64,000 bases of DNA from Adiantum capillus-veneris (GCA_014529385.2 CM043942.1:33773969-33837968), one strand, 5' to 3'. Shown: positions 35,850 through 47,666, counted from the first letter of the stretch. Notes: generated from the letters alone by a model not told the origin. Numbers and translations: made by a program.

Positions 35850-37480
35850 AAATTTGTTACAAACACATTCAGGAATGGATTTGTGCCGAAGAAAATCATT
35901 ATATTAGATCAAAATTTTAATAGGTTCTTGATACTTCCATCCAATAAGTACATTGTTAAGTAATTTGTGGTTTCCAAACAATAAGTCAAAACACTCACAA
36001 AAAAGTGTCTTAGGGTGTATTCAATTGAGAAGCTGATTTTGAAAAAGGTAGTGTTCATAAATATAATCTTTGCAAGGAGTTTTTTTGTTGAGATACCTCC
36101 TTCCACATGGGCTCACAACAACCTGCATATTCATCAACGATTATAAGTCAAGAAGGTGCCTGATTGGGGTGTTTCTGCCTCTTTCTCTAGTGTAACTACG
36201 AGATCTCCCTCGATTAAAATTAAAGGAAGTGCTAGGTTTTAAAAATGAATTAAAAGAGTTGGGGGTAGCAAGAGAATTGGGTCTTTTTAGTGAGGGGGAG
36301 TCACCCTCTTCAATACAAGGCTTGAGTAGGCCAGTGATAATCTTCACTCCGTTGTAGTTATCATAAGTGGTAAGATAAATCCCAGGTTCATCAAACTTTA
36401 GTTCCTTCAAAATATCCATCATTAGCCCACGAAAGATGTTGAAAGCAATTTGAGCAATCACTATTTGTTTAGCTTGGCCTCCTAACCAAGAACAAATAAG
36501 GGAGAGATGAAAGTCCACAGGTTTTTCGGGGAAGAGTAGATCTAGATGGTTGAGGATGATCAAACCACATGATGTTGGATTCACAAGAAGCTTTCAGGTC
36601 AAGACGTTTGCAAGCACACTTAACATAGGGTCGAAAAACATTCCAATGGGTTCTTTGTAGAAATCCAGATTACTTTTGTCAAACTCCATGTTTCCCTTTG
36701 TGCGAATGTAGAGGCCTGTATTGGAAGGGAATTTGGAATGGACGATAAGGTTGAGGTTGAAGGGGGCTTTGATGAGTTCCCCTTTGTCTAAGAACTATTC
36801 TCCTTTCAAAATTTTGAGTCTATAATCCTCAACAGTAGAGGTAGGAAGATTAGCTAGGTACACCCATGTTTCAATAAGAATAGGTGTTTAAAAAGCTTTG
36901 TTAGGTAGGACCCAGAGCTGATGGTCCACCCCAAAAGATTCAATTTCAATTTTTCTAACATGTAAGAAAGGGAAAACCTTGATTATTTTGGTACCATTTC
37001 TAAATGGTTAGAGTCACTAAGAGAGCAAAGATTACTCTGAAATTCTTTGACAACTTCAAGAGCCGCACTATCTCTACAAAAGATACCACCTGCCTGAGGG
37101 ATAGTAGAAGCATCCGGTGTGCTGATAAAAGAAGGGTTGAGGCCGCATAATTTTTTCAAAAAGTTAGATAATTTATCCCTAGAAGAGGAGAAAGTGCAAG
37201 CTCTTGCTGATATTATACAGGCAATATAGGTAGTTGGGCTACATAATGGGAGATCAAATTAACATCATCTTTGGAGTCCTTGTCCAAGGTAGCTAGAATC
37301 TTGACCCAATCATTAAAAGATAACATGTGCAAAATAAACAACTTTTTGTCTGTAGTAACAGCCAAATCATATATTAGTTGAAACGCATCCAGGCTGCCAA
37401 TACATATGAGGACAAGAGATGTTGTCAACAGAGAGGGGTTTAGAAGATACTTCCAGGCCTTGCAAAAGAGCAAGGGTCTC
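35850..37480 (-). pseudogene. Upstream coding remnant of the Penelope-like element, unknown domain
   Basis: Long stretches of the minus strand here read as protein with scattered stops. Pieces include an 86-codon frame at 37213-37473, a segment near 36850-36960 reading ETWVYLANLPTSTVEDYRL, and a 147-codon frame at 36141-36584 that ends in an Arg/Ser-rich run (FNRGRSRSYTRERGR). The order suggests one long N-terminal region in front of the RT, perhaps RNA-binding. I recognise no domain, and its membership of the same element is inferred from strand and proximity. Confidence 0.4.
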
Positions 37481-37944
37481 TAATATACAAAAAATTTAGT
37501 AAGGCTATCATTACTTATGGTAGTAAGTCTCACAATGTTTGGCCTTTCTTGCCAAAAAAGGTCGAGTTCTAACTGCTAAGGCATTTTTGGAGCATGGTCT
37601 TTTAGGTAAAACTTAATCTCCTCTAAAATCCTTGTGTGATTCTTTGGGTCGTAGTTTACTCTCATGCGAGCTATGATTCTAAAGTGTTTGTGATCCTAAA
37701 AGGAAATGCATAAACATAACTAGTCTAGTGAATTGGTCTTGCAAACCTTAAACCGGCAAAGTTAGAGACTATAATAGTCGTGAGTAGGTGACCAGAAAAT
37801 TAGTCTATGAGGGACCACCTAACACCAGCCAACCAATCAAGGGATTCTAGACTGTGGGTCCAACTTAGAACTAAGATTCAAAACTAATTTCTAAAGCCAA
37901 CGTCCTGGTTTATCCAAAGAGAATGGAAAAACCTTATGTATAGG
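37481..37944. other. Unrecognised DNA between the Penelope-like remnant and R1
   Basis: No gene or repeat is recognised here. Confidence 0.35.
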
Positions 37945-38388
37945 ACGTGTGTGTAGCTGTTCTTACTTAAATAATAAGACATAATTGAACTTTAACATTC
38001 AAAAGACAGTTGGCTTTAGAGAAAAATCAATGATAAGTACAAAACCAACTCAGTCTTAGAATAAGTTTATGAGTATGTAGCCTCATCCCAGTATATATTG
38101 ATAGCATAAGTACTTTCCTAGTAGCAAGTGTATATGTAATCATGTACAAACATCTGCTTTAAGCCAAAAAAATTCCAAGAAAAGATAGATTCCTCACCTG
38201 CATCCATTCAAACAAGACAATGGATACGTTAGCTTTGGATGTGTTTTATAGGTGTCAATAGACTATATCAGTTGTTATCCATGTCAAACTTACAAGTTTT
38301 TTAATTAAAAACATATGTCCAAAAAGTGCTACTGAAAAGAACAATTCTTAAGGAGATAGTTATACATATGGTTTCTATATAATCTCAT
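37945..38388 (+). repeat. R1 second copy, first segment
   Basis: It matches about 31016-31468, including TTACTTAAATAATAAGACA and CTCACCTGCATCCATTCAAAC. It ends at CTCAT, the presumed target site of the element at 38389. Confidence 0.8.
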
Positions 38389-38777
38389 TGTTAGGGCCTA
38401 ATGTGTAAGGGCACTTACTTTTTGGACTTTAACTAAGGTCTTAGCTTTAAACCTTAGGAGCATGTTTGCACAAGGTCTTTATGCCTAGGTAGTTGGAAAT
38501 ACCCGAATGGTCACATGGCGAGTAGCAATTTTTGGATGTAACTACCCTGCAGTTTGGAGTTTGCACTCTTCCTGTAGTCGTACTATTGTTTTAGGCCTGT
38601 AGTTGGACGTTGATGATTGATACAAGGTAGAGCAGTACTTTCTCTTGCTTAGCCATGGTCTCTTGTGTTCATACAGTCTGCAGTTTTCATGGTGTAATGT
38701 GCAGTCTCCTGCCTCGTTTTTCTCTACACTGCATCATTCTTGTATTGATTACCTGTTAGGGCTATGAGCCCCTAACA
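38389..38777 (+). repeat. Left terminal repeat of the non-autonomous element
   Basis: It begins TGTTAGGGCC and ends GAGCCCCTAACA. The inverted TGTTAGGG/CCCTAACA ends are typical of LTR borders. Similarity to the right copy is clear only at the ends and near GATGATTGATAC. Confidence 0.5.
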
Positions 38778-39119
38778 CTTTGGCCATCTTTCTATGTGTG
38801 TCCTAATCGACATGGGAGCAAGTTACAGTAACCTCAAAGCAAATGATGAGTCGGTTATGATGCCAAGTTTCTTTCTCGTGCTCTAACCACCACCTTCTCT
38901 ATGAAGTGGTTCTTGCAAATGGTTCAAATTCAGCTTGAAGCATATGGCACTCAAGAATTCAAGAGGTTCTTGACATGTTAGTCGACCTCGACCACCTGCA
39001 GGAATTCTTGAATTAGGTAACCCCGCAGGAAGTGTCTGAGGAACATACATCAAAGTTATTGGAGGATTCAAAATTACAATTGCTAACAAGTTGTAGGTGT
39101 TTACAGGGGTTCTTGAAAG

Positions 39120-39330
39120 TTTTTGTGCAGTTTTTGTGCAGACAGTTTTTGTGCAGTCTGTAGTTTGCATTTTGCAGTTTGCAGTTCAACTGTTTACATA
39201 TTGCAGATTATAGCATTCCAGTTTGCAGAATGCAATTTCAATTTTTCAGTTTGCAGAATGCAGTTTCAGTCTTTCAGTTTACAGACTGCAGTTTCAAGTA
39301 TTTCAGTTTGCAATGCAGTTTAAACAGTTT
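39120..39330 (+). repeat. Short imperfect tandem repeats of CAGTTTGCAG type
   Basis: The words CAGTTTGCAGAATGCA and TTTCAGTTT recur about eight times in 210 bp just before the start of the zinc-knuckle frame. It may be leader sequence. Confidence 0.7.
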
Positions 39331-39379
39331 CAAGGTTTAAAGAGGTAGAAATACTCTCTATTATTTTGATGTGTGATTA

Positions 39380-41036
39380 ATGGCAAAGAAGAAGAAGATG
39401 AAGTGTGCTATTTGTCAAAAAGATGGGCACTGTGCAAAGCAATGTCCTTACATGTGTAAGCCTTGTCAAAAAGAGGATGTTTGTGTTAAGTATTGCATGC
39501 CAAGGTTGTGCAGGGAGTTGTATCAAATTATGCAGAGTTTTCAAGACGCATCATGTCATCAAGACATGTGTGATTCTCAAGAGGATCTAAATTGGTTTTC
39601 TGGATTTCTTGATGATGCACACAACTGGCATGGTAGTAGAGTTGGTAAGAAGAGGAAGTCATACTCTACAGCTCGACAAATATCAAGGTTTCAAGAAGCG
39701 TGTGAATGTATTTCAGAGAAGTATGAAGATGAGTTTGATTATTACCTTAGTGATGATGATTCTCAATGGTGTTTTCAACAACCTGTTAATATTTCTAACC
39801 TAAAACAACCTCAAGTTGCCAATTTTTAGTTACCAACAATTTTTCAGGCACCTGTAGTTTCAAACCTGAAGTTTCAAAGCCTGAATCTGATTTTTCAGCA
39901 CTTGAAGTTTTTTAACCTGATTTTGATGTTTTTGAATATGGGATCAAAGCTGTAGATACTTAGATTTATGAAGAGAAGAAGTTGATTCAAGAAGGAGAGT
40001 TTGTTCAATGCAAGGGAGATGAAGTCCAAAAGATGATGAAGGAAGAAGGAGGAAGCCAGGAGCAACTCATGAGCCAAAGAAGCCCAGAGGATTGCCAGCT
40101 ATCCCCAAACCTCACATCAAAGAGACTCGTATCTTTGCAAGAAGAGAAGGCGAGTTGCTCAAAGGAATAAGTATTGATTGAGAAGAAGGGAATACAAGTG
40201 GGAATGAGCAAGACAAGCCACCAATATCCCATACAAACCCATATACCAACATTTGACATCAATCTTGAAGAGATTGAAATTCAGGGAGACATCAAATTTC
40301 AGTGTAATGAAGTGGAAGAGCTGAAGATAGATAAAGACATAATGTGTGCTACTGATGAGGAAGATGTGATGAATCAGTTTTTGATGAATCTTGCTCAGGA
40401 GTATTCAACAGGTGACAGTCCGGAAGGTGTTTGTGTTGATAGAGAAGAGTTTTTTGGAGTTTTGAAGACTGAAATCCAATTTCTAGGAGTGGATATGAGT
40501 TATTCAGGTTGTAAAGACAATGATCTTGACTTTCAGATCCCTGACTTACTAGTTTTGGTACCAAAGGTCCCTGTTTTGCAAAGTTTCAGAATTCAGGTCC
40601 CTGATCCACAGATTACTGATTTGCACAGAAGTTATGTACCTGAACTTGCTGAATTTCAAAGTCTTGCTCTTTCTCAAGCGGATATGATCAATAATCTCTC
40701 ATTAGAGATAGAGAATGAGAGGCATTCAAGTATGGTTTCAAAGTCTTGTTCTTTCTAGAGCAGATATGGTCAATAACCTCTCATTAGAGATAGAGAATGA
40801 GAGGCATTCAAGTATGGTTGCGGCAAATGAAGCGCTTTCCAAAATCAATCAACTTCAAGAAGAGAAGACATCATTGATGACGGAGATTTCTCAGGTTCAA
40901 ACTAAAGCCAACTTGCATATTTCTTACTGTTATGAAGTTTATGATGCTCTTAAGCAAGTTGTTTTGGATAAGGATAATCAAATTGAGGACTTGAAGCTTC
41001 AACTTACTCAAATCAAGAATATGGAGTCTTCTTCAA
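39380..41036 (+). pseudogene. Unrecognised zinc-knuckle / coiled-coil protein, N-terminal half, broken
   Basis: The frame starts at ATG 39380 with a Lys-rich MAKKKKMKCAICQ and a CX2CX4HX4C knuckle (CAICQKDGHCAKQC), followed by further Cys pairs. After a shift it continues through 39850-40758, acidic and Glu-rich, with TAA at 39913, TAG at 39961 and TAA at 40168. An 82-bp tandem duplication (40655 and 40737) shifts the frame again. The last part (40790-41036) is a coiled coil with heptad-like Leu/Ile spacing. The knuckle suggests nucleic-acid binding, as in gag proteins, but I recognise no family. The copia element at 41037 interrupts the frame. Confidence 0.5.
40655..40818 (+). repeat. 82-bp tandem duplication inside the coding remnant
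   Basis: Two copies start at TTCAAAGTCTTG (40655 and 40737) and end near AAGTATGGTT. Because 82 is not a multiple of three, the duplication throws the frame into a TAG at 40756. Confidence 0.85.
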
Positions 41037-41263
41037 TGTTACCATATACATGTGGTAGTGATGTGTGTGAACACACTAGGACCACCAGGGCATTTTTTCC
41101 CTCTTTAGGAGTTTTTTTCCCCCGAGCATTGTATATACACCCATCACTCTAGGGCTATCTATCTTTCCATTGCACACTAAGTAATACACTCTCTATTGTG
41201 TGCCTTGAGCTTCCTTTGTCTTCTCCAAGCTATGTGTGTCTCTCTACAACCCTAATTCAAACA
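41037..41263 (+). repeat. Copia 5' LTR (227 bp)
   Basis: It begins TGTTACCATATACATG and ends AATTCAAACA. Confidence 0.95.
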
Positions 41264-41265
41264 AT

Positions 41266-41277
41266 TGGTATCAGAGC
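41266..41277 (+). other. Copia primer-binding site, initiator-Met tRNA
   Basis: TGGTATCAGAGC lies two bases after the 5' LTR. Confidence 0.9.
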
Positions 41278-41617
41278 AGGTCACGTCCTCCCGGGCTTAG
41301 CTGCTCCAGTACACACCTGCTCACTTTGTCCGATTTGAGTGAGCTTTGGCGAGCGTTCATAGGTCGACAAATATTTTGGGCCACACGTAGAGCTCAATTT
41401 GCTCAGAATTTTGATTTGGGCTCATTTCGGCCTCCGTTTCCACTACAAGTAGTACTGCACAGGCTATTTCGTCATTTTGTGCAAAATTTTTGTCAATGCC
41501 GTTTTCTGCATAACAGGTGCCTTATAGTCTTCTACGGTTTGTGCTATATAGCACGTGTTGTTCACGCTCCGTTTCTCCTATTTTTCGACAGTTTTCACAT
41601 CAGGTGCAGCATTTACC

Positions 41618-42620
41618 ATGGCTAACAACAACAACACAGATGTGTTCCAGATGTTTGCTGCTGAGGACAGGTTGGATGGGGACAACTACCCTATGTGGTC
41701 TTATATGATGCAACATGTTCTTGTGTCAAAGGGTGTCTGGAACATTGTGCAGGGCATTGCTATACGTCTTGGTTCTGAGGATGTAGGCGATGTTGACGAT
41801 GTTGCAGGTCTTGCTCAAGGATTGCGACTGTTAGAGTTGTTTTGCCTATGGTAGAACAAGCTCGTTGGGATGTTAAGGATGCGCAGGCTCATGCATTGAT
41901 TGCATTGTCTGTGAAGCGCACCATTGTTCCTCACACCCGTTCAGCAAAATCTGCAAAACAGGCTTGGGATATTCTAGCAGGTCTTTATGCAAGTCGCAAT
42001 GAGGCTAAAATTGCTTTGCTGCGTAAAGAGCTGGTGTTGAAGATTATGCATGAGGAAGATGATATGGACACTTTCCTTGCTAGTGTCAAGGATATCAATG
42101 AGCAGCTTATTTCTGCAGGTGAAGTCATTTCAGACATTTCCCTTGTGCAGACTGTTCTTGATGCCTTACCAGATTCCTACCATACTTTTGCTAGTACTTG
42201 GAGACTAATGACCCAAGGACATCCTAAAGTTGTCAAGTTTGATGCATTATGCACATTGTTGTTGCAAGAGTCACTTTCTAGAAAAAACAGGACTAGGCAG
42301 AGTGCAGTTGAACAGGCTTTTATTGCTTCTCAAAGAAAGAGTGGTAATAGTAATGCAGCCACTTCTTATGGTTTTGCTGCGAGTGGAAAAAATATATTCC
42401 TAATGCTTCTGCTGGCAGCACTTCGTCTGGCAATTCTGGTGATAAGGGCAAAAAGAAGATGCATTGCCATAATTTTAAAGCTGATGATCACTTGATCAAG
42501 TCATGTCCTAAGTTGAAGGCCAAAGAGGCTAAGAAGAAAGAGGGTGGTTCCACTGCAAATACTGGTTCCACTACAAATGCAGCCATTGTTGAGTCTTTTG
42601 TGAAAGGAGACTGTGATGTT
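41618..42620 (+). pseudogene. Copia gag, frameshifted
   Basis: Gag starts at ATG 41618 (MANNNNTDVFQMF), with the copia-gag signature DGDNYPMWSYMM and, after a shift near 41840, AKQAWDILAGLYASRNEAK and the VQTVLDALPDSYHTF block. A second shift near 42480 leads to a damaged zinc knuckle, CHNFKADDHLIKSCPKL, in which the second cysteine is not where the family has it. It would have formed the particle shell and bound RNA. Confidence 0.85.
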
Positions 42621-42669
42621 GATGTTGATGTAGAATGGGCTTTTAGCACAGAGTGCACTTACAATCCTG

Positions 42670-43875
42670 TTGTCCATGATGCATGCTTGTCAGTTGGTTG
42701 TTGTAGATTCACATGTGTGGTATTTTGACAGTGGTGCTACAAAGCACATTACCTCACATCGTGAATTCTTTACCTCTCTCGAGTCTGTCCCTCATGGGAA
42801 TTCAGTCACTTGTGCCAACAATGCCTCTTATCCAGTTCAGGTAGTTGGAAAGATTGTGCTTACTGCTGCAAATGGCAGTTCCTTCACACTTGTTGATGCA
42901 CTTTATGTACCTGGGATCAAGAAGAATCTCTTGTCTGTATCCGCACTTGCTAGACTTGGACTTGTAGTCAAATTTGTGGATGACAGATGTACAGTTCATG
43001 ATCTCAGTTTTGGTGATGAAGTTGTTGCATCTGGGCTTTTGTGTCGTGGGCTGTATAAGCTCATTTTGTATGACAAGTGTGGACAAAATTTTGCAAATGT
43101 TGTTGCAGATTCAAGGGCTATTTCAGATGCAAGACTTTGGGATGCACGTTTTGGTCATCTGAATTTTGCCATTTTGTTGCGTTTGCAAAAATCTGATATG
43201 GTTGCTTCTTTGCCGCCTCTTGAAGCACAAGTCAAACATGTTTGTGAAGGCTCTATTTTGGGTAAGATGCAGCATTCTAAATTTCCAAAGGATGGTTCAG
43301 TTCGGGCCACATGCAGGTTGCAGCTTGTGCATAGTGATGTTTGTGGGCCCATGCAAACTCCGTCCTTGGGCAATTACCTGTACTTCGTGACTTTCATTGA
43401 TGATTACTCCAGGCATGCATGGGTATTTCCGCTTAAAGCGAAGTCCAAAGTTTTTATGTGCTTCAAACAATTTCTGGCTATGGCTGAAAATGTCTCAAAA
43501 TGTATTATGGGCACCCTCGGTTCCGATCGAGGGGGGGAGTATATGTCTCATGAATTTAATGCATTTCTGGATAGTCATGGGATAAAACGCCAATGTACAG
43601 TTCCTTATATGCCTTAGCAAAATGGTGTTGCTGAGAGGAAAAAAAGGTCACTGATGAAAATGGCACGATGTATGGTCAAAAGTCAAGCTTTGCCGCATTC
43701 TTTTTGGCTTGAGACCATCATGTGTGCCACTTATGTACTTAACAGGTGTCCTACGAAAGCTTTGCAGTCTATTACTCCATATGAAGCTTACATGATGTTG
43801 AGGAGCCTCTGTATTTTGATGAAGCACAGAATTCAGAAAATTGGATGGCTGCCATGCAATCAGAATATGATGCAC
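42670..43875 (+). pseudogene. Copia protease and integrase, broken by TAG and deletion
   Basis: The protease active site is FDSGATKHITS. The pre-integrase zinc-finger region (ARLWDARFGHL) and integrase core follow, with LVHSDVCGPM, SDRGGEYMS and NGVAERK giving the D,D,E residues. A TAG at 43615 sits exactly where the family has a Gln codon before QNGVAER. After NRCPTKALQ the end of integrase and the linker to RT are missing, so an internal deletion has joined integrase to RT. Confidence 0.85.
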
Positions 43876-45308
43876 TTATAGAAAATGACACATGGACTTT
43901 ATGTGATTTGCCTCCTGGCAAAAAGGCCATTTGTACGAAGTGGGTTTACAAGTTGAAACGCAAGCCGGATGGTGAGATTGATCTCCATAAGGATCGACTT
44001 GTTGCAAAGGGTTATGCACAGAAAAAAGGCATTGATTATACTGTGAGTTTTCTATGTGCATTGGCAGCTCATTTTGGTTAGGATATACATCAATCAGACA
44101 TTGTTACTTCTTTCTTGAATGGTGACATATTTGAGGAAGTTTATGTAATGCAGCCTCGCGGTTTTGTCATAAAAGGACAAGAGGACAAAGTGTGCAAATG
44201 TAACAAGGCTTTGTATGGGTTGAAGCAATCTCCTTGTGCTTGGTATGAGAAAGCTGTCACTCATTTAGTTAAACAAGGCTTTCGTAACAGTCCAACAGAA
44301 AGCACATTGTATGTAAAGCGTGAGGGTGATGTACTTCTCATTGTGGTTCTTTATGGAGATGATTTGCTAATCACTGGATCAAATGAGAAACATATTGCTG
44401 AATTTAAGGCTGATTTGAACGCTACTTTCAAGATGAAGGATTTGGGGCTGTTGCATCATTACTTGGGTATACAGTTTAAGCAGTGTGATGGTGGTATTGC
44501 CTTGTGTCAGAAAAGTTACATAGAGATATTGCTATGTAAGTTTGGACTTGAGGACTGCAAACCTATTGCCACTCCCATGGAAACAGGTTTGAAGTTGAGT
44601 CTACATGATGCTGGCAATCCTACTGATGTCACTCTTTACCAAACTGCTGTTGCTGCCTCATTTATGTATGCAACATGAGGCCGGATATTCAGTTTGCAGT
44701 CTCACAGGTCAGCAAATTTATGCATAGCCCAGGGTCTAAGCATTGGCAGGCTGTCAAGAGGATTTTCCGCTACCTTAGTGGCACTTTACATCTTGGCTTG
44801 TTTTATCCCAAGGGGGGATCATTGCCGCCAAACTTACATGCTTTTTCCGACTCAGATTGGGCTGGTTGTTTTGACACGCGAGTGTCCACAAGTGGTTTTT
44901 GTTTCATGCTTGGCAGTTCATGTATATCATGGGTTGAGCAAGAAACAACCTACTGTGGCCACTTCAAGTTGTGAGGCTGAGTACAGGGCAGTCTTCACAG
45001 ATACGGTTGAGTGTGTATGGCTCAGACGCCTTATGGCTGATTTGGGTGTTGGACAGGACACTACCAACACTATCTACACTGACAGTCAGAGTGCATTGGC
45101 AGTTGCGAGGAACCCAGTTTTTCATGCTCACACAAAGCCCATTGAGGTGCATTACCACTATGTCAAGGAGAGGCTCTCAGTAGAAGAGATCATCTCGGCT
45201 TATGTGCCAACACGGAACAACCTTGCAGATCTTTTCACCAAGGCATTGTTTTGTGAGAATCTTGAAGCTTTCCGCAAAGCTTTGGGCTTACTCCCCTTTG
45301 TGGACTGA
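43845..45308 (+). pseudogene. Copia reverse transcriptase and RNase H, broken
   Basis: RT begins with AAMQSEYDALIENDTW and KWVYKLKRKPDGEID; a deletion near 44045 removes part of the fingers. It resumes with KALYGLKQSPCAWYE and an active site LYGDDLLI (YGDD in place of the usual YVDD). RNase H follows after a frame change at 44675, with RPDIQFAVSQVSKF, EAEYRAVFTDTVE and YTDSQSALAVARN, ending at a stop at 45308. Not functional. Confidence 0.85.
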
Positions 45309-45383
45309 TCATGTCCTTAGGGCATGGCACTTCCCTTTACTCATGTGCCAGCTCTCGTTCACCGCGTCACTCAAGGGGGGATT

Positions 45384-45610
45384 TGTTACCATATACATGT
45401 GGTAGTGATGTGTGTGAACACACTAGGACCGTCGGGGCAATTTTTCCCTCTTTAGGAGGTTTTTTCCCCCAAGCATTGTATATACGCCCATCACTCTAGG
45501 GCTATCTATCTTTCCATTTCACACTAAGTAATACACTCTCTATTGTGTGCCTTGAGCTTCCTTCATCTTCTCCAAGCTGTGTGTGTCTCTCTGCAACCCT
45601 AATTCCAACA
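45384..45610 (+). repeat. Copia 3' LTR (227 bp)
   Basis: It is preceded by the purine tract AAGGGGGGATT (45373-45383) and ends AATTCCAACA. Confidence 0.95.
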
Positions 45611-45615
45611 TTCAA

Positions 45616-47189
45616 ATCTTGATGTTATAGAAGGTTTCTTGAATGATGATGTTGTTATCAATGATCTTTATGATGTTGGTGCTTTTAAAAATTTAGTCAT
45701 GGAGATTGGAAGTCCATCTTTTTCCAATGAAGTTCAATTTATTGATGATATTCTTGATGATTTAGACCAAGTTTTTGATGTCAATGGTTTTGTTGATGCT
45801 AAGGAGATGGTTTTGACTGATGATTATGCAAGTATTTTGCAAGTTCTTGATGATGGTGAAGTGGATTTTCCTGAAGATGGTTGTACATTTCTATGTGATG
45901 TTGTTGATGGAGGAGATGATGTTGATATTCTTATATCTCATTGGTTTTATGTCTTCATGCTTTATGACATAAGGGAAGTTTTCAAGGATCAGAAGTCAAA
46001 AGTTTTCAGTTTCAGGGAGATATCACTGATTGGACAGTTTTGTAGATACAAAGTGGATTTCTTTCTATTTTCAAGGAGAAATGTGAGCAAACCATCTTGG
46101 TGGTATTTTTTATGTGTCAAGGAGAGTTCAATCTATTATTTTTAAGCCTTGAATCAAATCAGTTTGATGAAGAAGCAAATCAATTTTGGTTTTTCCTGAA
46201 TCAAGATTTTCAAAGAAATCAATTGTTTTCGCATGCGGAGTCTAAATCAAGTCTTTGAGTGTTTCATCTACATGCAGAGATATTGGATGTGTGCAAGAGG
46301 CAGTGTCTAATGGTTGCAAAGTTTGCATCCTACCTTGAATCTTTCTTCATTCTTCTTGAAGGGAAAACTGAACCGGAACCTTATTGAATTTGGATATGTA
46401 CTTGAATATGAAAATGGGCCTAAAGACCTGGAATAACTTGAAGAAGAGGAGATTTTTCTACTTTGTAGAAGGTATCTCAATTCAAGAGATGTGGAGAAAA
46501 TGAAGACTAAAATGATGGAGTACATGAAGGGAGTTTGGGAGAAAATCAAATTCATGGTGAATGATGTGGTCAGTAAGCCATATCAGATCTTTGCAGAAGA
46601 AGAAGAATCCAAAGAGGAGAATTTTTTACTGCTGCAGAGGTAGTATGATGAGTTGAAACAGTAGTTTGAGTAGTTGCAGAAGCAAGAGGATCAGCACAAA
46701 CATGATGAACCTGAACAACAGAGTGCTCAGGGTGATCCTGCAATAATGGAGCAAATTGATATTGAAGCTCAGGTACAGTTAGTTGAAGCTGCAGTCACAA
46801 TTCCAATTGCAGTTGTAGCTGCAGAATCAGGTGTTGCAGGTGGACCACAACAGTTTAAAGATCCAACATTGTCTATTGTTGATGAGATACTTAATGCAGA
46901 AGATGTTGAGGTTGCAATGAAAGCAACTCAAGACGAGGCGAGTGTAGGAATTACTACTATTGAAGTTTAGTCTACAGTTCAGGATGCAGTTGCAGTTGCA
47001 GTTACAGTTCCAGATAAACAAGTGGATGATACTGAAGATCAAGACAACTTAGAGGAACTTTTGCTGAAAAGTGCTGAGGCAATGTCTGAAGAACCAAGTA
47101 TTGATGTGACATTGCTTGAAGCTTCTCAGGACATGGAGGAACAGTCAGGAAATCCTGTTGGTACTGAGGATTCAGATCTTCAAGATTAG
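45616..47189 (+). pseudogene. Unrecognised acidic protein, C-terminal half, broken
   Basis: This is the continuation of the frame interrupted at 41036: with the copia and one target copy set aside, the two sides are in the same phase. The protein is very acidic (runs such as FIDDILDDLDQVFDV), becomes Glu/Gln-rich and ends near 47187. Stops include TAG at 46641, 46662, 46671 and 46968 and a TAA near 46436, most of them where a C-to-T change from CAG or CAA would give Gln. With the N-terminal half the ancestral protein would have been about 1000 residues. No family is recognised. Confidence 0.5.
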
Positions 47190-47289
47190 TTATCAGAAGA
47201 ACTTCACTTTGGTTTTCAAGCTTGTTTTGTCAAGGGATGTTGTGTGTTCTTACAATGTTTTGTAAACATTGCCCACCCGATGTGCCAGG

Positions 47290-47666
47290 TGTTAGGACAT
47301 GAGGGCTCAGTCGTAGTTTATTTTTTACTTTTGCTTGTAGTCAAGGTTAAAACTTTTGAACTCTAAGGGTATTGTTTACACCTATGATGGTTTGAGGCGT
47401 TTCGATTATGTTCATGGTGCTGCATGGCAGTTAAGAGTAGTTAGTCGTTGGTTGTTTCCAGAGAGTGTGTGTGTAGAGATGTCAAACGGTATTCAATAGG
47501 AGCTGTAGCGTGTTTTTCGATGATGAATACTATGCAGTAATACAATTTTAGTCTCTTTTGTGTCGATGGCGATCTACAATTTTCAATTGTGAAGTAAACC
47601 TATGTGATAATGCAGTTTATTGTGTATTTTATCTTAAATTACTCTTAGGACAGTAAGCCCCTAACA
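47290..47666 (+). repeat. Right terminal repeat of the non-autonomous element
   Basis: It begins TGTTAGGACATGAG and ends AAGCCCCTAACA. It is strongly diverged from the left copy. Confidence 0.5.

Larger units (their letters stand above)
41037..45610 (+). mobile_element. Decayed Ty1/copia retrotransposon nested in the non-autonomous element
   Basis: The element is 4574 bp with 227-bp LTRs (41037-41263, 45384-45610), TG...CA ends and a perfect TTCAA target duplication (41032-41036, 45611-45615). The LTRs differ at roughly 13 positions by eye, so it is older than the gypsy at 17-26 kb. An initiator-Met primer site and a G-rich polypurine tract are present. Gag-pol is broken by frameshifts, a stop and deletions. 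Confidence 0.95.
38389..47666 (+). mobile_element. Non-autonomous LTR-like element inserted in R1, itself split by a copia element
   Basis: The insert is bounded by TGTTAGG and CCCCTAACA. Both ends carry a block of about 380 bp with the same start and finish (38389-38777 and 47290-47666), which I take as LTRs, though their interiors are only weakly alike by eye. The flanks are CTCAT and CTCTT, against CTCAT in the uninterrupted R1 copy. Without the nested copia the element is ~4.7 kb. It encodes one long, now broken, plus-strand protein with a zinc knuckle and coiled coil but no protease, RT or integrase. No clear primer site or polypurine tract is seen, so the LTR assignment is not certain. 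Confidence 0.55.

Noticed and set aside
44350-44370. YGDD in copia RT as evidence of a distinct RT class
   Set aside because: The rest of the RT is ordinary copia and the element is decayed; a single substitution is enough to explain it.
38389-47666. A host gene with introns instead of a mobile element
   Set aside because: The block interrupts R1 exactly, with TGTTAGG/CCTAACA borders and a near-matching 5-bp flank, which fits insertion better than a resident gene.
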